64,000 nucleotides of DNA from Winogradskyella jejuensis. Lineage in GTDB: Bacteria; Bacteroidota; Bacteroidia; Flavobacteriales; Flavobacteriaceae. Under the pieces are notes generated by a model that worked only from the letters and a program-made list of their open reading frames with translations, did no database searches and was not told the DNA's origin. Shown piece after piece: positions 1 through 7,875 of this stretch. The translations under genes and the position numbers were made by a program. Each line of letters opens with the position of its first letter. The first letter of the stretch is position 1. The DNA lies in NCBI RefSeq assembly GCF_900129745.1, contig NZ_FQWS01000002.1, forward strand, positions 62,001 to 126,000, in the 5' to 3' direction.

Positions 1-686
1 ATAAATACATCGCCCTTCGAGATTAACTCAGGATTTTTGATAGTGAATTTATAAGCCGGTTGCGTGATGCCGTTTTCACTACTCTTGTAAAATTCTAGAG
101 CATTATGGCTTAAAAAATCGAATAGCGTCGGTCTGTAAGTTTTAGAGTTTTCTACCTCGTTTAACAAGGCTTTGTATTTTTCTAAAGGTTCTTGTTGAAG
201 CACCAATCCACTTTGCAAAGAACGTTGGTAATAGTGATGAACTTCGGCAAATAGTGTTTCTAAGTCCCAAGTTCTAAAATCGTCAGCGACTTTCTCAGAT
301 GTTTTAGAACGGTTGTAAAATTTATAACGATTGTTTTGGTAGTATTGCCAGTAGAGTTTTGCCAATAAATTTTCTAGGATATGTTTTGTTACAACATCTT
401 GAGATTCAATTTCGGTTTTAAAATTTTCAATAATTTTAAGTTGTGAATCTTCTTCAAGGATTTGCAAATACTTGCTTTGGTACAATAAAGATTTTACAAT
501 TTGAATACTATTCTTTTCTGACTTTGCTTTTTTAAATATATTATCTACAGCTTCAGAAGCCGATTTGGTTAAGCCTTCAGTTTCTAACTTCTCTACAGCA
601 GCCCAATCAGAATCGTAATTAGTGTTCTGAGCTGTTGAAAATGAAGAAAAACAAATGAATATCAAGGCAATTATATGGTATTTCAT
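1..686 (-). CDS. Alpha-2-macroglobulin family protein, N-terminal part (runs off the window)
   Basis: The reading frame is open from an ATG at 686 down to the window edge (228 codons visible). It begins with a Sec signal peptide (MKYHIIALIFICFSSFSTAQ) and continues with a helical, charged segment typical of the N-terminus of very large flavobacterial alpha-2-macroglobulin/MG2 proteins (for example the FDFLSHNALEFYKSSENG stretch). Family members are extracytoplasmic protease-trapping or envelope-protecting proteins of about 1800-2000 residues, so only the first tenth is seen. The catalytic thioester region, if present, lies outside. The family call is by remembered resemblance of this N-terminus; the signal peptide and open frame are seen directly. 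Confidence 0.75.
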   Translation of the reverse strand, partial: MKYHIIALIFICFSSFSTAQNTNYDSDWAAVEKLETEGLTKSASEAVDNIFKKAKSEKNSIQIVKSLLYQSKYLQILEEDSQLKIIENFKTEIESQDVVTKHILENLLAKLYWQYYQNNRYKFYNRSKTSEKVADDFRTWDLETLFAEVHHYYQRSLQSGLVLQQEPLEKYKALLNEVENSKTYRPTLFDFLSHNALEFYKSSENGITQPAYKFTIKNPELISKGDVF

Positions 687-860
687 ATTAATTAATTTTA
701 CAGCAAAATACCTTCAAAAGGTATTCCAAAAAAGACACAATGCGTCACTTTTAGTTTTGCTTGAGTGAAGTTAGCAATTTTATGAGGGAATTGGTGTGTA
801 AGAAATTTAAAATATTTCCGACTTTAAATTTATACTTCAAATTGTATTTTAGCAGTTCAA

Positions 861-1811
861 ATGAGATACATTTTTCTTTTTTTAAGCTTCCCATGTCTTC
901 TTTTAGGGCAAACACCTAAAGAAGACGCTTCTAATTATATAGCTCAAAAGCAGTATGTAAAAGCTCAGAGATTAATGATGGATTATGTTTTGGAACATCC
1001 ATCAGATAAAGAAGCTATAGAGTTGCTTGCTGATGCATACGGCTATCAAAAAAAATGGGACGAAGCTATTGAGCACTATGAATTACTCAAAGACTTAGAA
1101 ACTAATAATGCTAACTATCATTATAAATATGGAGGCGCTTTAGGGATGAAAGCTTTGACTATGAGCAAGCTCAGAGCTCTTGGTAGTATTGGCGACATAA
1201 AATCTTCTTTTTTAAAAGCTGCGGAGTTAGACCCTAAACACATTGATACACGTTGGGCATTAGTTGAACTTTACATGACCTTGCCTGGAATTGTAGGTGG
1301 AAGTAAAAAGAAATCTTTGAAGTATGCTAATGAGCTTGAGGCGTTGTCAAAAGTTGATGGATATCTTGCCAAAGGCTATATCTATGAGTATGATGACGAG
1401 CCAGAACTCGCCGAAAAGTATTATAAAATGGCAGTAAAGGTTGGTGGTTCTGTAACCTGCTACGAAAAGCTAACCAATCTATACGAATCACAGAATGAGC
1501 CTGAAAAAGCTATCGAGACTATAGAGGCTTCTCAGGATAAGCACAAACGTAATGCACTGCATTATCAATTAGGTAAAGTTTCTGCAGATTATAATATTCA
1601 ACTAGATAAAGGAGAGCAATGTTTGCTTCAATACATAAAAAATTATACTTCAGCAGATGGCGTGCCATTAGAATGGGCTTACTATCGTTTGGCACAGATT
1701 TACAAGCATAAAAAAAACTCAAAAAAAGCGCTAAATTATATAGATAGAGCGCTTTCTCTTCGTTCTGACTTTAAGCAAGCTTTAAAGGAAAAAGCTGCAA
1801 TTTCAAAATAA
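861..1811 (+). CDS. Secreted tetratricopeptide-repeat protein
   Basis: This 316-residue protein has an N-terminal signal peptide ending around GQTPKE. Its body is built almost wholly of TPR-like helical pairs, with recurring A-x-(E/K)-x-Y and alternating W/L-G-Y-A spacings (for example DEAIEHYELLKDL near residue 66, ELAEKYYKMAV near 182 and KALNYIDRALSL near 290). TPR arrays are scaffolds for protein binding, and the signal peptide places this one in the periplasm or envelope. A TATTTTAG sequence just before the ATG resembles a relaxed Bacteroidota -7 box. It stands alone, divergent from the alpha-2-macroglobulin gene and 116 bases before the TetR gene. The specific partner is unknown. Confidence 0.8.
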   Translation: MRYIFLFLSFPCLLLGQTPKEDASNYIAQKQYVKAQRLMMDYVLEHPSDKEAIELLADAYGYQKKWDEAIEHYELLKDLETNNANYHYKYGGALGMKALTMSKLRALGSIGDIKSSFLKAAELDPKHIDTRWALVELYMTLPGIVGGSKKKSLKYANELEALSKVDGYLAKGYIYEYDDEPELAEKYYKMAVKVGGSVTCYEKLTNLYESQNEPEKAIETIEASQDKHKRNALHYQLGKVSADYNIQLDKGEQCLLQYIKNYTSADGVPLEWAYYRLAQIYKHKKNSKKALNYIDRALSLRSDFKQALKEKAAISK

Positions 1812-1891
1812 TATTTTTTTTTCATTTTAGGTCGTCTTGTTTAGGTTAATAGTAATAATACTTAAACATTTGTTAATTATTCGCAAAGGTG

Positions 1892-1904
1892 ATAGTATTA
1901 CTAT
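1892..1904 (+). promoter_or_regulatory. Candidate operator upstream of the TetR gene
   Basis: A 13-base palindrome, ATAGTA-T-TACTAT, lies 23 bases before the regulator's start codon. A weaker AGTA...TACT inverted pair is present at 1851-1862. TetR-family repressors usually bind palindromes in their own promoter. The assignment is inferred from position only. Confidence 0.4.
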
Positions 1905-1927
1905 TAAATTCGCGTTTTAAATAATTA

Positions 1928-2608
1928 ATGATGAAAAATTTACTCTCCAGTATTAAGATTTCAGTGCCAGAGAAGATATTTCTGAAAGACCCTGAGTCTT
2001 CGGATTTAGGAAAGCGCATTATAGAACATAGTATATTGTTAATTGATGAGATTGGTTTCGATAATTTTACATTTAAAAAATTGGGAACTAAAATTGGCTC
2101 TAACGAGAGTTCTATATACCGATATTTTGAAAGTAAACATAAGCTACTACTATACTTAACATCATGGTATTGGGCTTGGATAGAATATCAATTAGTGTTT
2201 TCCACGTCTAACATTCCTAATCCTGAAGAGCGATTGCTTAAAGCTATAGAAATAGTAACGCAAACGATTAAAGAGGATTACGATTTCTCTCATGTTAATG
2301 AGGTAAAGCTTAATCAAATCATCATTAATGAGTATTCTAAATCCTATCTAACAAAAGAAGTTGATAGCGAAAACAAAGAAGGCTATTTTGAAGTCTATAA
2401 GCGTTTAATTACGAGACTTAGAGATATGATTTTGAATATTAATCCTGAGTATAAATTTGCGTCTAGTATTTCTAGTACTATAGTAGAAGGCGCTTTACAT
2501 CAACATTTTCTTAAAGACCATTTTAAATCTATTACTGATTGTAGCGAAAAAGTTACACCAACTAAATTCTTTCAAGATTTAACGATTAACGCTATTAAAC
2601 CAAAATAA
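1928..2608 (+). CDS. TetR/AcrR family transcriptional regulator
   Basis: This is a 226-residue DNA-binding regulator. The TetR helix-turn-helix is visible at about residues 48-75 (FTFKKLGTKIGSNESSIYRYF), with the characteristic (I/S)YRYF after the recognition helix. It is followed by a ligand-binding helical domain rich in Trp and Tyr. The domain begins about 25 residues later than in typical TetR proteins because of an N-terminal extension. The start has two consecutive ATG codons (1928 and 1931). It is the first gene of a tight cluster with an ABC exporter, HlyD and TolC proteins (3 bases to the next gene), so it most likely controls that export system. The ligand is unknown. Confidence 0.88.
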   Translation: MMKNLLSSIKISVPEKIFLKDPESSDLGKRIIEHSILLIDEIGFDNFTFKKLGTKIGSNESSIYRYFESKHKLLLYLTSWYWAWIEYQLVFSTSNIPNPEERLLKAIEIVTQTIKEDYDFSHVNEVKLNQIIINEYSKSYLTKEVDSENKEGYFEVYKRLITRLRDMILNINPEYKFASSISSTIVEGALHQHFLKDHFKSITDCSEKVTPTKFFQDLTINAIKPK

Positions 2609-2611
2609 GAT

Positions 2612-4273
2612 ATGCTTCAAGAAAAACCACTTTTAACCCCATGGCAACGTTTCATTGGGTTACTTAAGCTTGAAAAAAAAGATTTATTTCAAGTGATATA
2701 CTATGCTGTTTTCTCTGGATTAATAGGCTTAACCCTGCCTCTAGGAATTCAGGCTATTATAAACTTAATCCAAGGTGCCCAAGTAAGTACATCATGGATA
2801 GTACTTGTTAGTTTAGTGACTATTGGTGTAGCTTTTGTTGGAATTTTGCAACTTATGCAAATGCGTATAATTGAGACTATTCAACAGCGTTTGTTCATGC
2901 GAGCATCTTTTGAGTTCACCTATCGTTTTCCAAAAATTAGGATGGATGAGCTACATAACTACTATCCGCCGGAGTTAGCAAATCGATTTTTTGATGTGCT
3001 CACAGTGCAAAAGGGTTTGGCAAAACTGTTGATAGACGTACCAACGGCTGTGCTACAAATTGTATTTGCGCTTGTTTTACTGTCATTTTACCATCCGTTT
3101 TTTATAGCATTTGGTGTATTGCTTATAGCGCTCATATATATTGTATTTAAATATACAATCCAACGTGGTATGGACACGAGTTTAAAGGAGTCTAAGAAAA
3201 AATATATCGTAGCCCATTGGATTCAAGAAGTGGCTAGAGCTATCATGAGCTTTAAAATATCAGGTAAAACATCTTTGGCCATTGACAAAAATGATAAGCT
3301 AGTCGAAGATTATTTAATAGCGCGAGAAAGTCACTTTAAGATATTAATTATTCAATTTATCCAAATGATTGGGTTCAAGGTTTTAGTTACTGCTGGACTT
3401 TTACTAATTGGTGGTTTACTTGTGCTTAATCAAGAAATGAATATTGGACAGTTTGTCGCGGCAGAAATTATTATTCTTTTAGTCATCGGGTCAGTAGAAA
3501 AATTGATTCTAGGTTTAGAATCTTTTTATGATGTACTAACCTCTTTAGAGAAGATGGGTCAGGTAGTAGATAAAAAAATCGAATCTCAAGATGGTGAAGA
3601 AGTCAGAGTCGATAAAGATTTTAATATAGAGTTAGAAAAAGTATCCTATGTTGTACCAGACAGAAGTTTGCCAATTCTTAATGATGTGTCATTAAAAATT
3701 AATTCTAAAAGTAGAATTTTAGTAAAAGGTGAGAGTGGCTCAGGAAAATCCACACTAATTAGAATACTTTCTGGAATCTTTAGACCAACTACAGGTCGTA
3801 TTTTCTTGAATGATACAGCTGTTAACAATCTAAAATTAAATAGTTACAGAGCACATTTAGGATTGGTGTTAAGTGATGAGACACCTTTTGAAGGCAGTAT
3901 TAGAGAGAACTTAACTCTTGGAGACGAGTCAATAACCCAACAGAAAATAGAAGAAATTTTATCTATTGTCGGTTTAGTTGATTTCTTAAAGGAAACAGAA
4001 TTAGGTTTAAATACCGTGATTTATCCAGAAGGACGACAGATTCCGTTTACAGTTACCAAAAAAATCATGTTAGCAAGAGCGATTCTTAAAAAACCTAATA
4101 TGATGATTTTAGAAGAACCTCTAGAGCATTTTGAAGCGCAAGAGACAAAACGAATTATCAAATACCTCACAGATGCAAGCCATCCTTGGTCTTTAATTGT
4201 TGTAAGTTTTAATCCAGAGTGGTCAGATAGCTGTACTCAAATCTTAAACCTAAGTAAAGGTCAAATCGTTTAA
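2612..4273 (+). CDS. ABC transporter (exporter type) with degenerate nucleotide-binding domain
   Basis: This 553-residue fusion has an ABC exporter membrane domain (about six hydrophobic segments between residues 25 and 310) and a C-terminal ATPase domain (340-553). Walker A is intact (GESGSGKS, 373-380) and an aromatic A-loop is present (VSYVV). The other motifs deviate. The Q-loop glutamine position reads LSDE, the LSGGQ signature is replaced by IPFTVTK (about 477-483), Walker B ends LEEP rather than LDEP, and the H-loop histidine position is Phe (VSFNP, 533). ATP is probably bound, but hydrolysis by this protein alone is doubtful. It has no C39 peptidase domain. Three bases separate it from the TetR gene and 11 from the HlyD gene, so it is the inner-membrane part of a type I secretion or efflux machine. 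Confidence 0.87.
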   Translation: MLQEKPLLTPWQRFIGLLKLEKKDLFQVIYYAVFSGLIGLTLPLGIQAIINLIQGAQVSTSWIVLVSLVTIGVAFVGILQLMQMRIIETIQQRLFMRASFEFTYRFPKIRMDELHNYYPPELANRFFDVLTVQKGLAKLLIDVPTAVLQIVFALVLLSFYHPFFIAFGVLLIALIYIVFKYTIQRGMDTSLKESKKKYIVAHWIQEVARAIMSFKISGKTSLAIDKNDKLVEDYLIARESHFKILIIQFIQMIGFKVLVTAGLLLIGGLLVLNQEMNIGQFVAAEIIILLVIGSVEKLILGLESFYDVLTSLEKMGQVVDKKIESQDGEEVRVDKDFNIELEKVSYVVPDRSLPILNDVSLKINSKSRILVKGESGSGKSTLIRILSGIFRPTTGRIFLNDTAVNNLKLNSYRAHLGLVLSDETPFEGSIRENLTLGDESITQQKIEEILSIVGLVDFLKETELGLNTVIYPEGRQIPFTVTKKIMLARAILKKPNMMILEEPLEHFEAQETKRIIKYLTDASHPWSLIVVSFNPEWSDSCTQILNLSKGQIV

Positions 4274-4284
4274 ATAAAAGTATT

Positions 4285-5637
4285 ATGTTAAACATTTCTC
4301 GTAACCCATTAAATAAAGATGTAGATTTAAGTCACTTCAAATCTGCAAGTCATGTATTTAATAAAGATTATTACAAGTATTGGAGACGATTTTTAGGAGG
4401 ATTTGCTATCGTTTGTTTTATTATACTTTTTTTACCGTGGACTCAAAATATTTCGGGTCGAGGTAAAGTAACGTCACTTACGCCAGAGCAGCGTCCACAG
4501 ACCATACAATCCCCAATTCCTGGAAGTATACAACAATGGTATGTGCGCGAAGGTGATCAGGTAAAGAAAGGTGATACCATTATGAAAATTGCCGAAATCA
4601 AAAGTGAGTATTTCGATCCTAATCTTGTACAGCGAACAGAAAAGCAAAGACAAGCAAAATCTTTTTCTGTTGAGTCTTATCAAGGAAAGGTAAAAGCGCA
4701 AAATGTTAGAATTGGTGCACTTGTAAGAGAAAGGAAGCTAAAGCTAGAAATGGCTGAGAATAAAATTTTACAAGCGCTTCAAAAAGTAAAAGCTGATAGT
4801 ATAGATTTGGTAGCCGCAAGAACCAATCTAAGCATTGCGCAAACAAAATATAACCGAGCAGATTCATTATATCAAGATGGATTTACGGCATTAAAACGTG
4901 TAGAAGACGCAAGAGTTAAGTTGCAAGAAACTCAGGCAAAAGAAACCTCTCAAGAAGCTAAACTTTTAGTTAGTAAAAACGAAGTGATTAATGCAAGGTT
5001 AGATATTGCCCGCATTCAGGCAGAATATGCAGACAAGATTTCTAAAGCCGAGAGTGAAAAATTTTCAGCATTATCTAATCAATTAGACACAGAAGCCCAA
5101 GTGCAAAAATTAGAAAATGAAGTCTCAAACTATACCATACGAAATGGATTACTATATGTTACTGCGCCCTATGATGGATACATACAAACTGCGCTTCGTG
5201 GTGGTATTGGGCAAACTTTCAAAGAAGGCGAAGAGCTAGTAGGTATTATCCCAGAAAATGTTGACTTAGCTGTAGAGACTTTTGTAGAGCCTATAGATTT
5301 ACCATTAATTCATAAAGGTGAAAAAGTACGTGTGCAATTCGATGGATGGCCTGCAATAATTTTTAGTGGATGGCCTAATGTGTCTTACGGAACTTATGGT
5401 GCTGAGGTTGTAGCTGTAGAGCGTTTTATTAGTCCAAACGGAAAATTTAGAGTTCTACTCAAGCCTGACCCAGAAGACCATGCTTGGCCAAAAGATGTGC
5501 GTCCAGGTTCGGGTGCATTTACAATGGCGTTGTTAGAAGATGTGCCAATTTGGTTTGAGTTATGGAGGCAGCTTAATGGTTTTCCACCAAATTATTATCA
5601 GCCTATAGATACGGCAAAAAACACTAAAAAGAAATAG
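4285..5637 (+). CDS. HlyD-family membrane fusion (adaptor) protein
   Basis: This is a 450-residue periplasmic adaptor of a tripartite exporter. One N-terminal transmembrane helix is seen at about residues 37-55 (GGFAIVCFIILFLPW). A biotinyl-lipoyl-like half motif follows (IPGSIQQWYVREGDQVKKGD), then a long alpha-helical hairpin from about 120 to 285 rich in Gln, Lys and Ala. The second lipoyl half (VTAPYDGYI) and beta-barrel region come after it. The adaptor would bridge the ABC protein upstream to the TolC protein four bases downstream. The order TetR-ABC-HlyD-TolC in one direction supports a single transcript. The substrate cannot be read from the sequence. Confidence 0.9.
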   Translation: MLNISRNPLNKDVDLSHFKSASHVFNKDYYKYWRRFLGGFAIVCFIILFLPWTQNISGRGKVTSLTPEQRPQTIQSPIPGSIQQWYVREGDQVKKGDTIMKIAEIKSEYFDPNLVQRTEKQRQAKSFSVESYQGKVKAQNVRIGALVRERKLKLEMAENKILQALQKVKADSIDLVAARTNLSIAQTKYNRADSLYQDGFTALKRVEDARVKLQETQAKETSQEAKLLVSKNEVINARLDIARIQAEYADKISKAESEKFSALSNQLDTEAQVQKLENEVSNYTIRNGLLYVTAPYDGYIQTALRGGIGQTFKEGEELVGIIPENVDLAVETFVEPIDLPLIHKGEKVRVQFDGWPAIIFSGWPNVSYGTYGAEVVAVERFISPNGKFRVLLKPDPEDHAWPKDVRPGSGAFTMALLEDVPIWFELWRQLNGFPPNYYQPIDTAKNTKKK

Positions 5638-5640
5638 CAG

Positions 5641-7044
5641 ATGCGATATCTTATAGTACTCATTTTAGTCGGTTTCTGTTTTGTTGGGCATGCTCAGTCA
5701 GATAGCCTAGCCAATATTTTACGTTTTGATGAATATTTGGGTTATGTCAAGAAATTTCATCCTATCGTTAAGCAGGCTGAGTTAGTTATTGACGAAAGTC
5801 AAGCCAAGCTTATGAAATCTCGTGGCGCTTTTGACCCTAAGATTGATGTAGATTACGATAGAAAGAAGTTTAAAGGCACAGAGTATTTCGATAAATTGAA
5901 TGGTACCTTTAAAATACCTACTTGGTTTGGTATCGAGCTTAAAGCAAATTTTGAAGAAAATTCGGGAGATTTCTTAAATCCTGAAGCTTTTGTGCCAGAA
6001 GATGGCTTGTATTCTGCAGGAGTTTCCGTGCCTATTGCACGTGGATTACTCATCAATGATAGAATGGCATCATTAAAACAAGCGCGGTTATTTAGAGAGC
6101 AAGCTAAGGCAGATAGAGATATCTATGTCAACAACATCTTATTCGAAGCTTCTAAAGTGTACTTTAAGTGGCTAATGGCTTATAATGAGCTCAGGCTTTT
6201 TGAAAACTTTCTGACCAATGCCGAGTTGCGCTATCGAGGTATTTTAAGAGGTGTGGAATTGGGTGAAAACGCACAAATAGATGCAACAGAAGCCAGAATT
6301 GCATTGAATAATCGAAAGCTGAGTTTAGAGCAAGCACGTATAAAAATGCTTAAGGCTTCATTAGAATTATCAACCTTTTTGTGGTTAGATAATAACATAC
6401 CCGTAGAATTGCAGCCTAATGTAATTCCAGATGTAGATACAGAGCCTATTGTTGATGCTACTTTCGATATAAATCAATTACGAAATGTTGAAGTCATCAT
6501 CGATGAGCACCCAAAACTCTTATCATTAGACTACAAACGTCAAAGCCTAAATGTAGAAAAACGTCTCAAAGCAAATATGTTGTTGCCGAGAGTTGATTTG
6601 GAATACAATTTCTTAACCGAAACACCAGATATAGGTCGTTCTTTTAATACTGCTGAATACAAAGGAGGACTTAATGTAAGTATGCCTTTGTTTTTAAGAA
6701 AGGAAAGAGGCGATTTAAAATTGGCAAAAATTAAATTAAGAGACACAGAGTTTGAAATCGATGCCACTCGTGTTAATCTTCAGAATAAGATTAATGGTTT
6801 AAAACAAGAGTTGGATTCTTATGTGACTCAAAACGAAATTACCGTTCAAATGGTTACAGATTATCAGCAAATGCTGATTGCCGAAGAGCGTAAGTTTCAA
6901 TTAGGAGAAAGCTCTTTGTTTTTAGTGAATTCTCGTGAGTCCAAACTTATCGAAGGGCAATTGAAGGCTATCGAAATTCAGAATAAGTTTTTTAATACCA
7001 AGGCAAAGCTATTTAATAGTTTAGCAGTTAACCCTGAGCTTTAA
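5641..7044 (+). CDS. TolC-family outer-membrane efflux protein
   Basis: This is a 467-residue protein with a cleavable signal peptide (MRYLIVLILVGFCFVGHAQ) and two related halves of long coiled helices with beta strands, as expected for the TolC outer-membrane/periplasmic channel. Typical features are the (V/A)NN(I/L)-(L/F)FEASKVYFKWL helix in the first half and NTAEYKGGLNVSMPLF followed by the second helical hairpin. It completes the TetR-ABC-HlyD cluster and would be the exit duct. No terminator is apparent after its stop, and the next gene has its own promoter. Confidence 0.9.
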   Translation: MRYLIVLILVGFCFVGHAQSDSLANILRFDEYLGYVKKFHPIVKQAELVIDESQAKLMKSRGAFDPKIDVDYDRKKFKGTEYFDKLNGTFKIPTWFGIELKANFEENSGDFLNPEAFVPEDGLYSAGVSVPIARGLLINDRMASLKQARLFREQAKADRDIYVNNILFEASKVYFKWLMAYNELRLFENFLTNAELRYRGILRGVELGENAQIDATEARIALNNRKLSLEQARIKMLKASLELSTFLWLDNNIPVELQPNVIPDVDTEPIVDATFDINQLRNVEVIIDEHPKLLSLDYKRQSLNVEKRLKANMLLPRVDLEYNFLTETPDIGRSFNTAEYKGGLNVSMPLFLRKERGDLKLAKIKLRDTEFEIDATRVNLQNKINGLKQELDSYVTQNEITVQMVTDYQQMLIAEERKFQLGESSLFLVNSRESKLIEGQLKAIEIQNKFFNTKAKLFNSLAVNPEL

Positions 7045-7049
7045 ATAAT

Positions 7050-7077
7050 TGACGTAAAGATGACGTTAACTTGACGT
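7050..7077 (+). promoter_or_regulatory. Three TGACGT direct repeats with 11-base period
   Basis: TGACGT occurs at 7050-7055, 7061-7066 and 7072-7077, each exactly 11 bases apart, i.e. about one helical turn. The array ends 23 bases before a TACATTTG promoter box and lies directly upstream of a helix-turn-helix gene. It looks like a cooperative operator for that regulator; the binding protein is inferred. Confidence 0.5.
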
Positions 7078-7100
7078 AACAACCAGATATGTCTAAGATA

Positions 7101-7108
7101 TACATTTG
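7101..7108 (+). promoter_or_regulatory. Bacteroidota -7 promoter box (TACATTTG)
   Basis: This is a perfect TAnnTTTG match 24 bases before the ATG at 7133. It overlaps a possible TTG start at 7106, which therefore cannot be the true start if transcription begins from this box. Confidence 0.55.
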
Positions 7109-7132
7109 CTGAAACAAAAAATAAGATTCAAA

Positions 7133-7798
7133 ATGAAAACAAAAGATTTGGCAAAAAACTTAAGAGAATTAAGAGCTCTTCGTGGGATGTCTCAAGAATA
7201 TTTAGCTGATGAATCAAGAGTCAGCTTGCGGACAATTCAAAGAATTGAAAATAATGAATCAGAACCAACAGGTGAAACGATTAAAAGAATAGCAATCGCT
7301 TTAGATGTTGAATTAGCTGATTTAATTGGTTCAGATTTAATTGTTGAAACAAACGATATGAGAGCTACTATTGTTTTTCTAAAAAAGCAGCTTTCAAAAA
7401 CCAATAAAAAATCAGAAATCAAAACGTTTGAAACATTTATAGAACTTTTGGAAAAGTTAAAAGAGAAGGATTTAACTCCTCAGCAGATAGAAGGTATAGA
7501 AAGTTATATAAAATATTTAGAGCTTGAAAAAATACCGTCGTTTAGTAATGAAATGTTCAAAAAGAAACTTACTAAATTTAAGAGGTATTTAAAAGATAAA
7601 TTACGTTTCGTTCCAAATGGTTATTATACAACTTGGGCAGCTAGTTTCGCATTAGCTTTTGCGGTTGGTTTTAGTGTTCAAAGTAAAATAGATTATAGTA
7701 TCAAAATAGGAGTAATTTCTGTAGCTTTATTAGTAATCTGTTTTGGAATATTTCTAGATTTTAAAATGAAAAAACAAGAACGTTCGTTTAGTTTTTAA
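7133..7798 (+). CDS. XRE-family helix-turn-helix regulator with two C-terminal membrane segments
   Basis: This 221-residue protein has an HTH_3 (Cro/C1) domain at residues 1-60 (LRELRALRGMSQEYLADESR, then SLRTIQRIENNES). A charged helical linker follows, and then two hydrophobic helices (about 165-185 and 192-212) ending in a basic tail. Membrane-tethered XRE regulators of this layout are common in flavobacteria. ATG 7133 is preferred over the in-frame TTG at 7106, because a TAnnTTTG promoter box overlaps the TTG. The TGACGT triple repeat just upstream suggests autoregulation. What it senses at the membrane is unknown. Confidence 0.85.
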   Translation: MKTKDLAKNLRELRALRGMSQEYLADESRVSLRTIQRIENNESEPTGETIKRIAIALDVELADLIGSDLIVETNDMRATIVFLKKQLSKTNKKSEIKTFETFIELLEKLKEKDLTPQQIEGIESYIKYLELEKIPSFSNEMFKKKLTKFKRYLKDKLRFVPNGYYTTWAASFALAFAVGFSVQSKIDYSIKIGVISVALLVICFGIFLDFKMKKQERSFSF

Positions 7799-7863
7799 AA
7801 CTATTTAGGATATAAAACTGTTTATTGATTCTGTTTTTTTTCTCATCTCTAAAGTCTAAGTTT

Positions 7864-7871
7864 TATATTTG
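7864..7871 (+). promoter_or_regulatory. -7 promoter box TATATTTG immediately before mpl
   Basis: This exact TAnnTTTG match ends only four bases before the mpl ATG at 7876. Transcription would start at or very near the A of the start codon, giving a leaderless or nearly leaderless message. Confidence 0.5.
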
Positions 7872-7875
7872 AACT

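Noticed and set aside
7106-7132. Earlier TTG start for the XRE regulator
   Set aside because: The TTG is inside a TACATTTG promoter box, so the transcript would begin after it; the extra residues do not resemble the family.
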